A stretch of 64,000 nt of DNA, taken from assembly GCA_028823035.1 (NCBI GenBank), contig JAPKCI010000004.1, positions 1-64,000 on the forward strand, written 5' to 3'. Origin of the DNA: Rubripirellula sp. (GTDB lineage Bacteria > Planctomycetota > Planctomycetia > Pirellulales > Pirellulaceae). The notes under the pieces are model-generated. The model saw only the letters and a list, made by a program, of their open reading frames with translations, searched no databases and had not been told where the DNA came from. Made by a program: the position numbers and the translations under genes. Positions 1-10,285 of this stretch are shown here, piece by piece (position 1 is the stretch's first letter; each line of letters begins with the position of its first letter).

Positions 1-709
1 CATCAACATGACCCAGCGATGTGTAGAAGGATTTGCCACCATCAGCGCGTTGAAAAGTCCAGGCAACAGGCTCTGGGGGATGGCCTTCAACTTGGCCGGT
101 CATCAATACGACCGTGCCCGTCACTAACGGCGAGACCCGATACAGTGACCCTGATGAAGGGTAACTGCGTGAACCGTCAATACCATGCAGCAGTTGTTGG
201 CGTCCCTCTGCTTCGACCATCTTCAATACAACCGTCAAATCGTTCCCATGGTGGTTGGTGTAATTTCCACCAAATACCGCTTGATCAAAATCAGGCCAAT
301 CAACACGCCCTTCGGGTGGCTTCTTGTTGCGCAGTGAGAACGCGTGACTTGCCGTACGAATCCCGATAACTGGCTTGCCAGCAGCAATGAATTTCCGAAC
401 CAACGCCAACTGGTCTTGGGGCAAAGTTCGGCGGCGCACACTCACTAACAACAAATCAGCCGAGCGCAGAGTTTCCAATCCAATCAATCGATTCCGATCA
501 CTTGGATCTTCAGAAACGATCGTCGTGCGATAAAGTTTCTGCTGCTGTTTGGCGAAACGATCGAGAGACTCCTTAGTCTCATACTCACTTTCAGCCACCA
601 GCATGACCACGTGCGGCTTCGTGGGTGCGTCGGCTTTGGTCGGTTCCTCACCAAACCCACACACTGTCATCAGGCACAAAACAGCAAACAGTAACTTCGC
701 GGGCCACAT
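1..709 (-). CDS. ThuA-like (trehalose utilization / class I GATase-like) domain secreted protein, 3'-truncated by window edge
   Basis: Read by hand on the minus strand from ATG at 709: MWPAKLLFAVLCLMTVCGFGEEPTKADAPTKPHVVMLVAESEYETKESLDRFAKQQQ...LVSVRRRTLPQDQLALVRKFIAAGKPVIGIRTASHAF...VFGGNYTNHHGNDL. Signal peptide plus ThuA-like motifs; the frame stays open to position 1. Confidence 0.75.
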   Translation of the reverse strand, partial: MWPAKLLFAVLCLMTVCGFGEEPTKADAPTKPHVVMLVAESEYETKESLDRFAKQQQKLYRTTIVSEDPSDRNRLIGLETLRSADLLLVSVRRRTLPQDQLALVRKFIAAGKPVIGIRTASHAFSLRNKKPPEGRVDWPDFDQAVFGGNYTNHHGNDLTVVLKMVEAEGRQQLLHGIDGSRSYPSSGSLYRVSPLVTGTVVLMTGQVEGHPPEPVAWTFQRADGGKSFYTSLGHVD

Positions 710-910
710 CGAGATCGCACCATATTGAAGGGGTATTAAAATGGACAAGCTACCAATATAGCTGGAAACACCCGCGTTCACCGTAATCAGATCAAGTAAG
801 AATCTGATCAAATCGACCTGAGCCATCTCACAAGGATGCATTTCCACCGTTAGCCGGAGAAAATTGCAACTTTCGACGTTCACATATTGCATGAACCCGA
901 AGTGCAAAAC

Positions 911-2089
911 TCAGCCCGCATTTCGCGGCAGATGTCGAAGGGTCAGTACACCCTCGATCGCCCGAATTGAGTCCAGCGTTTCGTCGCTGATTCCATCATC
1001 CAGATCGATAATCGTGTAGGCGATATCACCACGTGATTTATTAAGCAAGTCCGCAATGTTCAATTGCGATTCTGCAAGAATGGTCGATATTTGGCCGACC
1101 ATATTGGGAACATTCGCGTTTGCGATCGTAATTCGGCTGCCACCATTTCGGGGCATAACTGCCTCAGGAAAGTTGACGGAATTACGAACAGTACCGTCTT
1201 CCAAAAACTCGCGTACGCTGTCGGCAACCATGATGGCACAGTTTTCTTCTGCCTCAGCAGTCGACGCGCCCAAATGTGGAAAGGAAATAACTTTCGGATG
1301 CTTCAGCAGACTACCCGTCGGGAAATCAATCACGTACGAATGCAGGTGTCCACTGTCGAGTGCCGCCAAAACGGCTTCATCGTCACAAATACCTCCGCGG
1401 GCAAGATTCACCAGCACGCCACCTTTAGGCATCATCGCTATCCGCTCGGCACTGGCGAGTCCTCGTGTCGCGTCCAGCAACGGAACATGTACTGAGATCG
1501 CATCGCACTGACTGAACAGATGGTCGATACTGACGGCTTTCTCGACTCCACTGGACAGTTGCCATGCACTTTGGACCGAGATCAAGGGATCGTATCCGAC
1601 GACTTTCATCCCCAGCGACAAGGCAGCATTCGCAACCCTCAGGCCAATCGCTCCGAGTCCAATCACACCGAGCGTTTTCGCAGGAAGCTCCGAGCCAACG
1701 AAATTTTTCTTGCCGGATTCGACCGCCGTGGAAATTTCCGCGTCCGTTCCATCAAGACCATCTGCAAACTTCATGGCGCCGGAAATATTGCGTGACGCCA
1801 TCAATAAACCAGCCAAAACCAATTCTTTGACAGCATTAGCATTCGCTCCGGGAGCGTTGAATACGGGCACACCAAGCTCGGTCATTTTCTGAACCGGGAT
1901 ATTATTCACGCCTGCCCCAGCTCGTCCAATCGCAGCGACACTTTCCGGAATATCCATGCCGTGCATCTTGAACGACCGCAGCAAAACCGCATCGGGATGA
2001 CTGACTTCCGAGGCAACTTCATAGTTCTCACGTGGCAGTCGCTGCAGCCCTTTGACGGAGATATTGTTCAACGTAAGAATTTTGTACAT
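911..2089 (-). CDS. serA: D-3-phosphoglycerate dehydrogenase (392 aa) with C-terminal ACT-like domain
   Basis: AGAGVNNIPV, LGVIGLGAIGLRVANAALSLGMKVVGYDP, NLARGGICDDEAVLAAL, FPHLGASTAEAEENCA; C-terminal ACT-like segment; next to serC. Confidence 0.9.
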   Translation of the reverse strand: MYKILTLNNISVKGLQRLPRENYEVASEVSHPDAVLLRSFKMHGMDIPESVAAIGRAGAGVNNIPVQKMTELGVPVFNAPGANANAVKELVLAGLLMASRNISGAMKFADGLDGTDAEISTAVESGKKNFVGSELPAKTLGVIGLGAIGLRVANAALSLGMKVVGYDPLISVQSAWQLSSGVEKAVSIDHLFSQCDAISVHVPLLDATRGLASAERIAMMPKGGVLVNLARGGICDDEAVLAALDSGHLHSYVIDFPTGSLLKHPKVISFPHLGASTAEAEENCAIMVADSVREFLEDGTVRNSVNFPEAVMPRNGGSRITIANANVPNMVGQISTILAESQLNIADLLNKSRGDIAYTIIDLDDGISDETLDSIRAIEGVLTLRHLPRNAG

Positions 2090-2154
2090 AGGACAGTTGG
2101 CTATTGATAATCTAGTTGAAACGAAAGCTGAACGAGAAAAACTTGCTACCTGGC

Positions 2155-3267
2155 TCAGCCATTCTTGGCAGCAAAGTCCTTCATGAAATTGGCAAGAGTT
2201 TCGACACCCTCTCGCGGCATCGCGTTGTAAATACTTGCACGGATACCACCAACACTGCGGTGTCCTTTCAGGCTCACCATGGAATGCTGGGCAGCCTCAT
2301 CCACGAACTGCGTTTGCAGCTCGTCATTGGGAAGCGTGAATGTCACATTCATCAACGAACGGCACTCGGGCTTGGCATGCCCCTGATAAAATCCGCTATT
2401 CGCATCAATGGTATCGTAAAGCACCTGAGCCTTCTCGCGGTTCTGCTTTTCCATGGCCTCCAGTCCACCAATGTCATCCGCCAGCCAACGGGCTACCTTG
2501 CCCAGCACGTAAATCGCAAAGGTTGGCGGTGTATTCCACATTGATCCACCAGCCTCGTGATTGCGGTACTGAAGATAACCTGGCAGCGACTCGCTTCCCC
2601 TCTCCAGCAGATCCCGTCGGACCACAACGACAGTGACACCAGCTGGCCCCGCATTCTTCTGCGCGCAAGCGTAGATCAGACCGTACTTGTCGATTGGTAG
2701 TGGGCGACAAAGAAAGTCACTCGACGCATCACTGATCAAGGGAATTGAATCAGGACAGTCTGGTTCCGTGGGGTACTGCACGCCTTGAATCGTCTCATTG
2801 CTGCAGTAGTAGAGGTATGCAGCATCATCCCGTACCTGATAATCACCAGGTCTGGGGACATGGTCATAATTTGAATCCTTGGCATCGTAGATCGCCTCGA
2901 TATTACCCTCCTTTCTGGCCTCAACAATGGCTTTCTTGCCCCAAGACCCGGTCAACAGATATTGGCCGGTCATCTCGGTGCCCCGTAACAGGTTCGCAGG
3001 AATCATTGAGAATTGGAGCGCAGCTCCCCCCTGCAAGAACAGAACTGCGTAATCGTCGGACACGCCCAACAGCGATCGCAGCGTCGCTTCAGCGTCCTCC
3101 ATGATGCTGACAAATGGTTTCCCACGATGGCTGAGTTCAAGTAAGGACGCGCCAGCACCTGGCAAACATAGAAATTCTTCCTGAACCTGTTGCAGGACGG
3201 TCAATGGCAAGGCAGCGGGCCCAGCTGAGAAATTAAAGGCTCGCTGAGCGGTCGCGGTAACGCTCAT
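2155..3267 (-). CDS. serC: Phosphoserine aminotransferase
   Basis: FNFSAGPAALPLTVLQQ, GLIYACAQKNAGPAGVTVVVVR (PLP lysine region), RASIYNAMPREGVETLANFM. Start taken at internal Met (MSVTATAQRAFNFSAGP) rather than the 3381 ORF start. Confidence 0.92.
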   Translation of the reverse strand: MSVTATAQRAFNFSAGPAALPLTVLQQVQEEFLCLPGAGASLLELSHRGKPFVSIMEDAEATLRSLLGVSDDYAVLFLQGGAALQFSMIPANLLRGTEMTGQYLLTGSWGKKAIVEARKEGNIEAIYDAKDSNYDHVPRPGDYQVRDDAAYLYYCSNETIQGVQYPTEPDCPDSIPLISDASSDFLCRPLPIDKYGLIYACAQKNAGPAGVTVVVVRRDLLERGSESLPGYLQYRNHEAGGSMWNTPPTFAIYVLGKVARWLADDIGGLEAMEKQNREKAQVLYDTIDANSGFYQGHAKPECRSLMNVTFTLPNDELQTQFVDEAAQHSMVSLKGHRSVGGIRASIYNAMPREGVETLANFMKDFAAKNG

Positions 3268-3600
3268 CTTTCTACGCTTCCTTTCAGGAAAAACCTGCCG
3301 GCCGAGACGACCCCGCCGGCGTGCTGATAAATTCAGCGAGAATTCTAAACTCCCAATCTTCAATCTGGAAGGTTGCGACAACGAGACAGCGGCAATCAGC
3401 CGCGGAACCTCCCTAAATCCCTACGAATGGAAGATTCAAAGCCAACAATCTCTGCGAAAACCTCGGCAACTCTGCGGCCAGATCAGCGATTGACCAGCTA
3501 GAAGGGACCGGTCACTCGATTCCGGTCACGTCAGTCAAGCTTGATGGGAGGGCTCCACAGTAACCTTGCTGCTCGGGCCGAATGAACGGCATCGGCCCAA

Positions 3601-4131
3601 CTAGAAGCCAAATTCCCGTAACCAAGCTTCGACCTGCTGGTCGTTGATCACACGACTGGGCTTTCCCGAGCCGTCTTCGCCAGTCCCCTGCCCTGCCCTG
3701 TTGCGTGACTCACAGGCCGACGCGATCTTGCCGTCCAAGAGATCATCCAGCCATGATTGAGAGTCACTGAAAGCACTGCCGCGACGTTTTGCAGCAGCCT
3801 GCACACGGCGATCCGAGGAAACCACCGTAAGGCTCTTGGGTGCCGAATGAGCCGCGATCATTTCCTCAAGCAAATCATCTGCTTCTGGATAGCCTACGGC
3901 AAAACGGACCTCGACCCCTTCGACCGAAAACTCGCTGGGACGACCCACTGGTGGCCCAGCTGCATCGAAAACGACACAGGTTCTTTCACGTTGCACATCT
4001 GTCAAATGCTCAACCAATCTGCGGACTAGCTGAGTTCGTTCCCGCTGCAACCAGCGACCATCCGGGTCGCGATTCGGCGGCGCAACCGGCGCCAACACGT
4101 TGTACCCATCGATCAGCAATAACAAGGACAA
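3601..4131 (-). CDS. NYN domain (YacP-like) putative RNA-binding/ribonuclease protein
   Basis: MSLLLLIDGYNVLAP, CVVFDAA, EADDLLEEMIAAHS, LTVVSSDRRVQAAAKRRG match the NYN/YacP pattern. Confidence 0.8.
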   Translation of the reverse strand: MSLLLLIDGYNVLAPVAPPNRDPDGRWLQRERTQLVRRLVEHLTDVQRERTCVVFDAAGPPVGRPSEFSVEGVEVRFAVGYPEADDLLEEMIAAHSAPKSLTVVSSDRRVQAAAKRRGSAFSDSQSWLDDLLDGKIASACESRNRAGQGTGEDGSGKPSRVINDQQVEAWLREFGF

Positions 4132-4418
4132 CAGCCAATCTCCGAAAACGAGGGCAAGGATTCAGAACTCTATCTTTTGACTGCCCCGCGCAGTCTTAAC
4201 AGAAACAACATGAGCTGCAACAGGCAGAATCATCCCAGAAAGACAAATCTCCTTGATCATGACCAGTGCTCTGCCGGGCGCATGGACAAGAATAGCATCA
4301 AGATGGGATCCCGTGCTCCATAGCCCCAGAACTAAGGGTTTGATGATCCGTGGAGAACAGCCCCCATGCCAACGCTCGAACGACTTCGGCAACCTTCAAT
4401 ACTATCTGGCGGTACAGA

Positions 4419-4454
4419 TCAATCAATCCTGTCAAGTCAATCAATCCTGTCAAG
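4419..4454. repeat. Perfect 18-bp tandem duplication (tcaatcaatcctgtcaag x2)
   Basis: Direct reading: 4419-4436 and 4437-4454 identical. Confidence 0.9.
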
Positions 4455-4658
4455 CAATCGCACTTCTGGGCCGACATACATGTCGTAGGCGTGATAGCAA
4501 AAGAACGCAAGCACACCGACAGCGAGCACCGTGATGCCAATGAATTTACACGGTTGCAAGCGATCATCACCAACGGCAAGAACTGAATTCAGACTGATTC
4601 GCTGCCGGGCGGCTGATTGATTGGCAGGGTCCCGGCGTTTTCCACGAACCGGTGCCAC
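4437..4658 (-). CDS. Small hypothetical membrane protein (73 aa)
   Basis: Single hydrophobic segment KFIGITVLAVGVLAFFCYHAYDMY after a basic N-terminus; stop codon lies at an 18-bp tandem duplication. No family recognised. Confidence 0.35.
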   Translation of the reverse strand: MAPVRGKRRDPANQSAARQRISLNSVLAVGDDRLQPCKFIGITVLAVGVLAFFCYHAYDMYVGPEVRLLDRID

Positions 4659-5023
4659 CTTAGCCTTGGCTTCCGGGTTGAATCGATCGCGTTCTGACCG
4701 CGCGTCTTACGCAGGATCGCGTTGCGTCATCAAACGCAGGCGTTACTTGGGTTTGCACTTATCTCGTGAAATTGCATTGACGTCATCACACACGGGCGTT
4801 TTCATCTCGCTCATGCATTTCGACCATTGGGCTATAGTCTAACAATCGACAAACAAATATCTCACGCTTGAATCTTCCGCTGCAGTGCGGAAATGCGGTT
4901 ATTCACGCCGCTGTTTCTAAAATTTTGATGAACTTAAGATGAAGCCACTTTACTGACCAAAAAGGCGTTTCAAGCGACTGCTTTTTGAAATCACATTGAA
5001 CGCGTGTTCGCCACGCACGCTGG

Positions 5024-5800
5024 TTACGACTTCGGGTAATCAACCCGCAGTAGAAACAATCCGTGCGCAGGCGCTGTTGGTCCCGCAAGATCACGGTTGC
5101 GGGCAGCAAGTACTTCGTCGACCCAGGCAGCGGATTGCTTTCCGCGTCCGACTTCTATCAGTGTCCCAACAATGTTACGAACCATGTTGTAAAGAAAACC
5201 ATCAGCCTCCACTTCAATCGCCAGCTTGCTCGCGTCCTCATCCGCCGCTTGCGAAACGATCACGTCACAGGCTCGAACATCCCTCACGGTTGTTTTCCGA
5301 ACAGAACCAGCCGCCTGAAAGCTCTTGAAGTCATGAACGCCAACAATGCGTTGGGCTGCCATTCTCATTGGATCAATGTCAAGGTTACCATGAAGATGCC
5401 AGCGATATCGATAGTCAAATGCATCACGCACTCCACCTACCTGCAGCTGATACCGATAACGCTTGCCAATCGCATCCCGGATCGCATGAAAGCCAGGCGC
5501 CGCATCGCTTGCCTCGCGGACTGCGATGGAGTCCGGCAGTTGGGTGTTCAACGCTCGCATCAACTGCTCGGCGGTATCACGCCAGGCAACACAGCAGCTT
5601 GCTACCTGCGCCACAGCATGCACGCCAGCATCGGTGCGTCCGCTGCCGATGACCTGAATCTCTTCGCCCGTCAGACGCTTAAAAGCTTTCTGCAAACACC
5701 CCTGCACGGTCGCTTCCTGAGGCTGAACCTGCCAACCCGCAAACTCCGCGCCGTCATATGCAATCGTCAACTTGAAAGAACGATCCACGCTTGCATTCAT
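5024..5800 (-). CDS. truA: tRNA pseudouridine(38-40) synthase
   Basis: KLTIAYDGAEFAGWQVQPQEATVQ, VIGSGRTDAGVHAVAQVA, DGFLYNMVRNIVGTLIEVGRG. Confidence 0.93.
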   Translation of the reverse strand: MNASVDRSFKLTIAYDGAEFAGWQVQPQEATVQGCLQKAFKRLTGEEIQVIGSGRTDAGVHAVAQVASCCVAWRDTAEQLMRALNTQLPDSIAVREASDAAPGFHAIRDAIGKRYRYQLQVGGVRDAFDYRYRWHLHGNLDIDPMRMAAQRIVGVHDFKSFQAAGSVRKTTVRDVRACDVIVSQAADEDASKLAIEVEADGFLYNMVRNIVGTLIEVGRGKQSAAWVDEVLAARNRDLAGPTAPAHGLFLLRVDYPKS

Positions 5801-5807
5801 CCTTGCA

Positions 5808-6860
5808 TCAGGCTGTACCACTCAACACCGATGATCGCTTCACCAGCAACTCGGCGATCTGAACTGCATTGGTAGCCGCTCCCTTCCGCAAGTTGTCGCT
5901 CACACACCAAAATGCGATGCCGTTGCTGCAACTGAGGTCCTGCCGGATACGACCAACAAACACATCGTCTTTTCCTTCGCAATCGCGTGGCATCGGGTAC
6001 TTCTGACCTTCAAGATCATTCACCACCGTGATGCCCTCGGATTCCTCAAATAAACGAATCGCCTCGTCCACGGACAAAGGTTTTTCTGTCTCAACAAGAA
6101 TTGATTCGCTGTGCCCTATGGTGACAGGTACCCGAACACAGGTGGGACAAATCTGAATCTGTTCGTCACCCAATATCTTTCGGGTCTCGTAAACCATTTT
6201 CATCTCTTCGCTGGTATAGCCCTGATGCTTCTCGGAACCGATTTGAGGAATCAGATTGAATCCAATCGGATGCTGAAAAGTACTGGGTGGATGCACCTGT
6301 CCAGTGAGCGCGTTTCGCACACTGTCGTGCAATTCTTCATTACCTGACAGGCCGGCGCCACTGGTCGCCTGGTAAGTGCTGACGACGACTCGCGTGACTT
6401 TGGCAGCTCGATGCAAGGGCGCGAGAGCGACAACCATCTGCGTCGTACTACAATTTGGACTGGCAATGATTCCTTGATGCGAATCAACTGCCTCCGGATT
6501 CACTTCCGGAATGATCAGCGGGACTTTTGGGTCCATTCGCCAAAATCCGCTTTCATCAACGACAACCGAACCAGCCTCAACAGCCCACGGGGCAAATTCC
6601 GCTGAGACCTCGTCCGGCGTGCTGGCGATCACCAAATCGATATCTTTGAAGGCACCCGGTTCCAGCAACTCAACAGTCATGGCCTCACCACCGACACGCA
6701 CCTCTCGTCCAACAGACCTTTCAGATGCAAGCAGCTTAAGCCGCTTGTAGGGAAACTCACGTTGGACAAGCTGTTCAATGACAATACGTCCGACCGCACC
6801 GGTCGCTCCAACCAAAGCTAACGTTTCGTACACAGATCTGTGATGGGTTAATCGGGACAA
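5808..6860 (-). CDS. asd: Aspartate-semialdehyde dehydrogenase
   Basis: LALVGATGAVGRIVIEQL, IIASPNCSTTQMVVALAPLH (catalytic Cys), STYQATSGAG, CVRVPVTIGHSESI. Confidence 0.93.
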   Translation of the reverse strand: MSRLTHHRSVYETLALVGATGAVGRIVIEQLVQREFPYKRLKLLASERSVGREVRVGGEAMTVELLEPGAFKDIDLVIASTPDEVSAEFAPWAVEAGSVVVDESGFWRMDPKVPLIIPEVNPEAVDSHQGIIASPNCSTTQMVVALAPLHRAAKVTRVVVSTYQATSGAGLSGNEELHDSVRNALTGQVHPPSTFQHPIGFNLIPQIGSEKHQGYTSEEMKMVYETRKILGDEQIQICPTCVRVPVTIGHSESILVETEKPLSVDEAIRLFEESEGITVVNDLEGQKYPMPRDCEGKDDVFVGRIRQDLSCSNGIAFWCVSDNLRKGAATNAVQIAELLVKRSSVLSGTA

Positions 6861-6944
6861 GAAAAAGAAGGATTGGGACGCAGCGGAAAGGCAATCAGCT
6901 GAGCGGCAGCAAACCGAATGCTGCCCCCTGCCATGTCTCTCAAA

Positions 6945-8126
6945 TCAATTGGCGTTTTTGATGGCCTCTGGCAAAGTTTCATTAACCAGACCAAGTACCC
7001 CTCGCCCTCCGAGCAAACGTGCTTCGACATCTTCGACAACATCGGAAGAATTGGCCTTCCAGAAATTGGTCACGGTCTTATTGTCCAACGGCGTGTAAGA
7101 ACGGAAAATTCTGAAACCAACCCCTCGGGCAGGATCACTGGTGAACCACCATGGACTCTTGGGAAAGTTGGGATCCTCTGTTTTCCATTCCTCGTCATCA
7201 GAAGACAACCGGGCAGCACTCCGCAACTGCTCCGGATCCATTTCCCAAGATCCACCCCGGACGACCACAGGTGATGAAGTCTCGGGCCAGATCACAACTT
7301 CAGTCGCGTTCACTGGCTTTCCGGTTTTGAACTTGGTGTAACCATCCTCGGTGTAAGCATTGACGGTCAACTCTGCAACGCTGCCATGCATATCGAAAAG
7401 CCCAAAAGCGTTGGGTTTCTTTGAACCGATAGGTGGCGCGCCATCATCAGCATTGTCAAAATACCAGGCGTAGTCATCAATGGGTTCTGCTGAATCTCCC
7501 CAACTGTAGGCTTTGCCACTACCGGCACGGCAAGCGTATTCCCACTCAGCTTCGGTTGGAAGCCGGTACTGTTGACCAAGGACACGGCTCAACCATTTCG
7601 TGTATTGCTGAGCGGAGTACTGTGTCATCGTGACTGCTGGCTGCTCCGGTTCCTCACCATACTCATAGGTGAAACTGGGATCATAAAGGTGAGTGGGAGC
7701 CGTGATTGCATCGACCATCGTGTCGGGCACAACCCGGCGAATAGCGCGTGCTTCGAAATCCTTGAAGATGTCATACAAGTTCATGAACTCCTTGTACTCC
7801 GCCCAAGAGACTTCTTTCTCTGCAACCCACATGGGGTCAACCGTCACCTCGATTTGCGGACCCTCGTCATCACCCCGATCTGCCTCGCTTTCCGGACTGC
7901 CAAGCGAGAAAGTCCCACCAGGAATCGGTATCATCCGAAAACTCACATCGGTGCCGGGAATCACAACGCTGTAAGGCACCATGTAACCCTTGGCTACCTT
8001 CACACTGGGACCGGTCGGTGGTTTTTTGTTCGCAATACCGGGTGCAGATTTTGAGACTTCTGTTGCCTCAGCGCTGGGTTCGAAAGGCAAGACGAGCAGG
8101 CAAATAAGAATCGGAAAAAAACGCAT
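6945..8126 (-). CDS. Secreted FGE-sulfatase (SUMF1) domain protein
   Basis: Signal peptide MRFFPILICLLVLPFEPSAEA; MIPIPGGTFSLGSPESEADRGDDEGP, YRLPTEAEWEYACRAGS, FGLFDMHGSVAEL, VVRGGSW, GFRIFR. Confidence 0.85.
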   Translation of the reverse strand: MRFFPILICLLVLPFEPSAEATEVSKSAPGIANKKPPTGPSVKVAKGYMVPYSVVIPGTDVSFRMIPIPGGTFSLGSPESEADRGDDEGPQIEVTVDPMWVAEKEVSWAEYKEFMNLYDIFKDFEARAIRRVVPDTMVDAITAPTHLYDPSFTYEYGEEPEQPAVTMTQYSAQQYTKWLSRVLGQQYRLPTEAEWEYACRAGSGKAYSWGDSAEPIDDYAWYFDNADDGAPPIGSKKPNAFGLFDMHGSVAELTVNAYTEDGYTKFKTGKPVNATEVVIWPETSSPVVVRGGSWEMDPEQLRSAARLSSDDEEWKTEDPNFPKSPWWFTSDPARGVGFRIFRSYTPLDNKTVTNFWKANSSDVVEDVEARLLGGRGVLGLVNETLPEAIKNAN

Positions 8127-8395
8127 TGATGGGGATCCAACGAGGCCTTGAAACAATTCACATGGACCACACGGTGGTGGTTTCACGCTGGTTAGCGTGT
8201 CATGGTGGGGACCGGCGGTCGCGAAAACCGACCATCCCGCTCTCTATCATAATTGGTTTCCCCCCCTCTGCTAAAGGTGTGGAAGCGTCATCGGGCGAAT
8301 TTCGTCGGTAGCGGCGGTATGTGTTCGCTAATTGTGACACCGGGAATTCAAAACCCGGCGCTTTGACGACGAATCCTCGGCTATCTCTAAGATCG

Positions 8396-9943
8396 TCAAG
8401 GCTGGTTGAGCACGTCTGGTCGCGATCCCAATACCACTGTCACCTGCAAAGGCTCACCCGCCCGCACAACCGCTAAGGTGATGTTCGACCCTGCGACCGA
8501 ACTGCCAATCAGTCGCATCAGGTGCGGCAAATCGCGGACCGGTTTACTGTCGACGGTCAAAATGTGATCGTCCAACTTCAGTCCAGCGACAGCAGCAGGA
8601 GAGAATTCGTTGGTCAAGCCACTGACAATCGCACCGCGCACTCGATAATTAGTCCCGACAAGTTTGTCATCTTCGACATCACTGAGACGAACTCCAAGCC
8701 ACCCACGATCGACGCGTCCATCTTCCCGCAGCCCTTCGTAAACCTGCTTCGCAACATTACTCGGTACCGCAAAGCTCACGCCCTGGTAGCTTTCCCCGAC
8801 AATCGCCGTATTGATACCAATCAACGCCCCTCGGGCGTCCACCAACGGCCCTCCACTGTTGCCTGGATTGACGGCAACATCGCTTTGCATGAAGTCTTGA
8901 TAGTGAGTACTGTCCTCAACTAAGCGGTGCTTTCCACTGAGAATTCCAAACGTCACGGTCTGGTCCAATCCAAAGGGACTGCCAACGGCCCACACAGGTG
9001 ACCCCACCCGACAACGATCACTGTCTCCCCACGTGATCGGTATCAATCCCTCCGTTTCGACCTTCAACACAGCCAGATCAGTCTGCCTATCTGTCCCCAC
9101 AACGACAGCTTTCATCCGGCGTCCATCACCCAAAGTCACGTAAATATCCTCACCGTCAGCGATCACGTGGCGGTTAGTTAGCAGGTATCCGTCCTCAGAA
9201 ACCACCACGCCGCTACCCTGATCTGTCTGGGGCGCATAAAGGGGAAACACATGGCCTTGGATCTTAATATCTTCCACAGTTGGTTTTTGTTTCACATCGA
9301 TATGAACGACACTGGGGCCCACTGCCGAAGTCACCATCTGGTACGCTCGGCTCAGCGTATCCAATGAAACATTTCTTAATCCTTCAGTGCCTGACTCATA
9401 CTCAGCCCGCAGTTCTCCCCGATGCCACCCATAACGAATCTCTTCCACAATTCGCGGCACTGCATACCGGGCAGCAAGCAGAAGGACGGCCATCGTGGCA
9501 AGCAGAAAAAGACTTTGCGTCAGGGGATCCTGCCGTCTACTAAGCCGTTCGCTATTTCGATTGGTAGACACCAGTGGTTCTGGGTCCGGTCCCGCACCGG
9601 CGGAGGTTTCGGAACTACCCTTTAAAACGGGATCACTTGGACTCAGGATCGGATGCTCTCGCGTTTCGTTCAAGGGAGAACGGATCGAATCGCCTGAATT
9701 AATGACACCGAAACCTCGCTTGTCAGACGAAGCGATCGCTCCAGTCGTTGGTTCAGGAAACCGACTGTCCTGAAGCGTCATTTTTTTGTCAACGCCGAGA
9801 TTGCATTGCGTCTCTGGATTTTCTGCCCTGCTGTTAGCCTGCAGAACTGTGGCATTATCCACTGAAAGATCATCCTCACCTTCGCAAGAAGCCTCGACAT
9901 GCGAAGCCGATTCGGACTGCGGTGGGTGCGGATCTGGATTCAT
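8396..9943 (-). CDS. HtrA/DegP-like trypsin-type serine protease with C-terminal PDZ and N-terminal TM
   Basis: H (LLTNRHVIADG), D (TDLAVLKVE), S (VNPGNSGGPLVDARG) triad; PDZ-like C-terminus; TM QSLFLLATMAVLLLAARYAV after a ~150-aa N-terminal region. Confidence 0.88.
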   Translation of the reverse strand: MNPDPHPPQSESASHVEASCEGEDDLSVDNATVLQANSRAENPETQCNLGVDKKMTLQDSRFPEPTTGAIASSDKRGFGVINSGDSIRSPLNETREHPILSPSDPVLKGSSETSAGAGPDPEPLVSTNRNSERLSRRQDPLTQSLFLLATMAVLLLAARYAVPRIVEEIRYGWHRGELRAEYESGTEGLRNVSLDTLSRAYQMVTSAVGPSVVHIDVKQKPTVEDIKIQGHVFPLYAPQTDQGSGVVVSEDGYLLTNRHVIADGEDIYVTLGDGRRMKAVVVGTDRQTDLAVLKVETEGLIPITWGDSDRCRVGSPVWAVGSPFGLDQTVTFGILSGKHRLVEDSTHYQDFMQSDVAVNPGNSGGPLVDARGALIGINTAIVGESYQGVSFAVPSNVAKQVYEGLREDGRVDRGWLGVRLSDVEDDKLVGTNYRVRGAIVSGLTNEFSPAAVAGLKLDDHILTVDSKPVRDLPHLMRLIGSSVAGSNITLAVVRAGEPLQVTVVLGSRPDVLNQP

Positions 9944-10285
9944 GTGGACAGACGCAACGTCGACGAAAAACGGAACTTACTCGGTTGCACCGAAAAGCTC
10001 AACTGTCAAATCGAGTTCCTCCGCGACCCCTTTTATTGTAGCGCAGAGGCGACCTCGAAATAGCATGAATTCCAACAGAAAGCAGTTAACCCAATTCGAT
10101 TTTCGCAGGTAAAACCGGCTTAATCCGAATGTTTGAGTACTTTCCCCCATTGTTGAGCCTCAAGGGTGGCAGGAAAGTAGTGCTATGGGACACCCCGCAA
10201 GATGCTCCAACGCGGTATCTTGTGCAGACCATCTCGTGCTGCCTTGGATTCACTCTTCCCCTGACTAGTGGCCGGAATTCCATCC

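Noticed and set aside
3575-3598. GGGCCGA/TCGGCCC inverted repeat downstream of the NYN gene as terminator
   Set aside because: No T-tract on the minus strand after the stem; too weak to call as an intrinsic terminator.
5063-5875. 270-aa plus-strand ORF and numerous other ORFs opposite serA, serC, truA, leuA, ccsBA, glnD etc.
   Set aside because: Antisense shadows of well-supported genes, without motifs or plausible composition.
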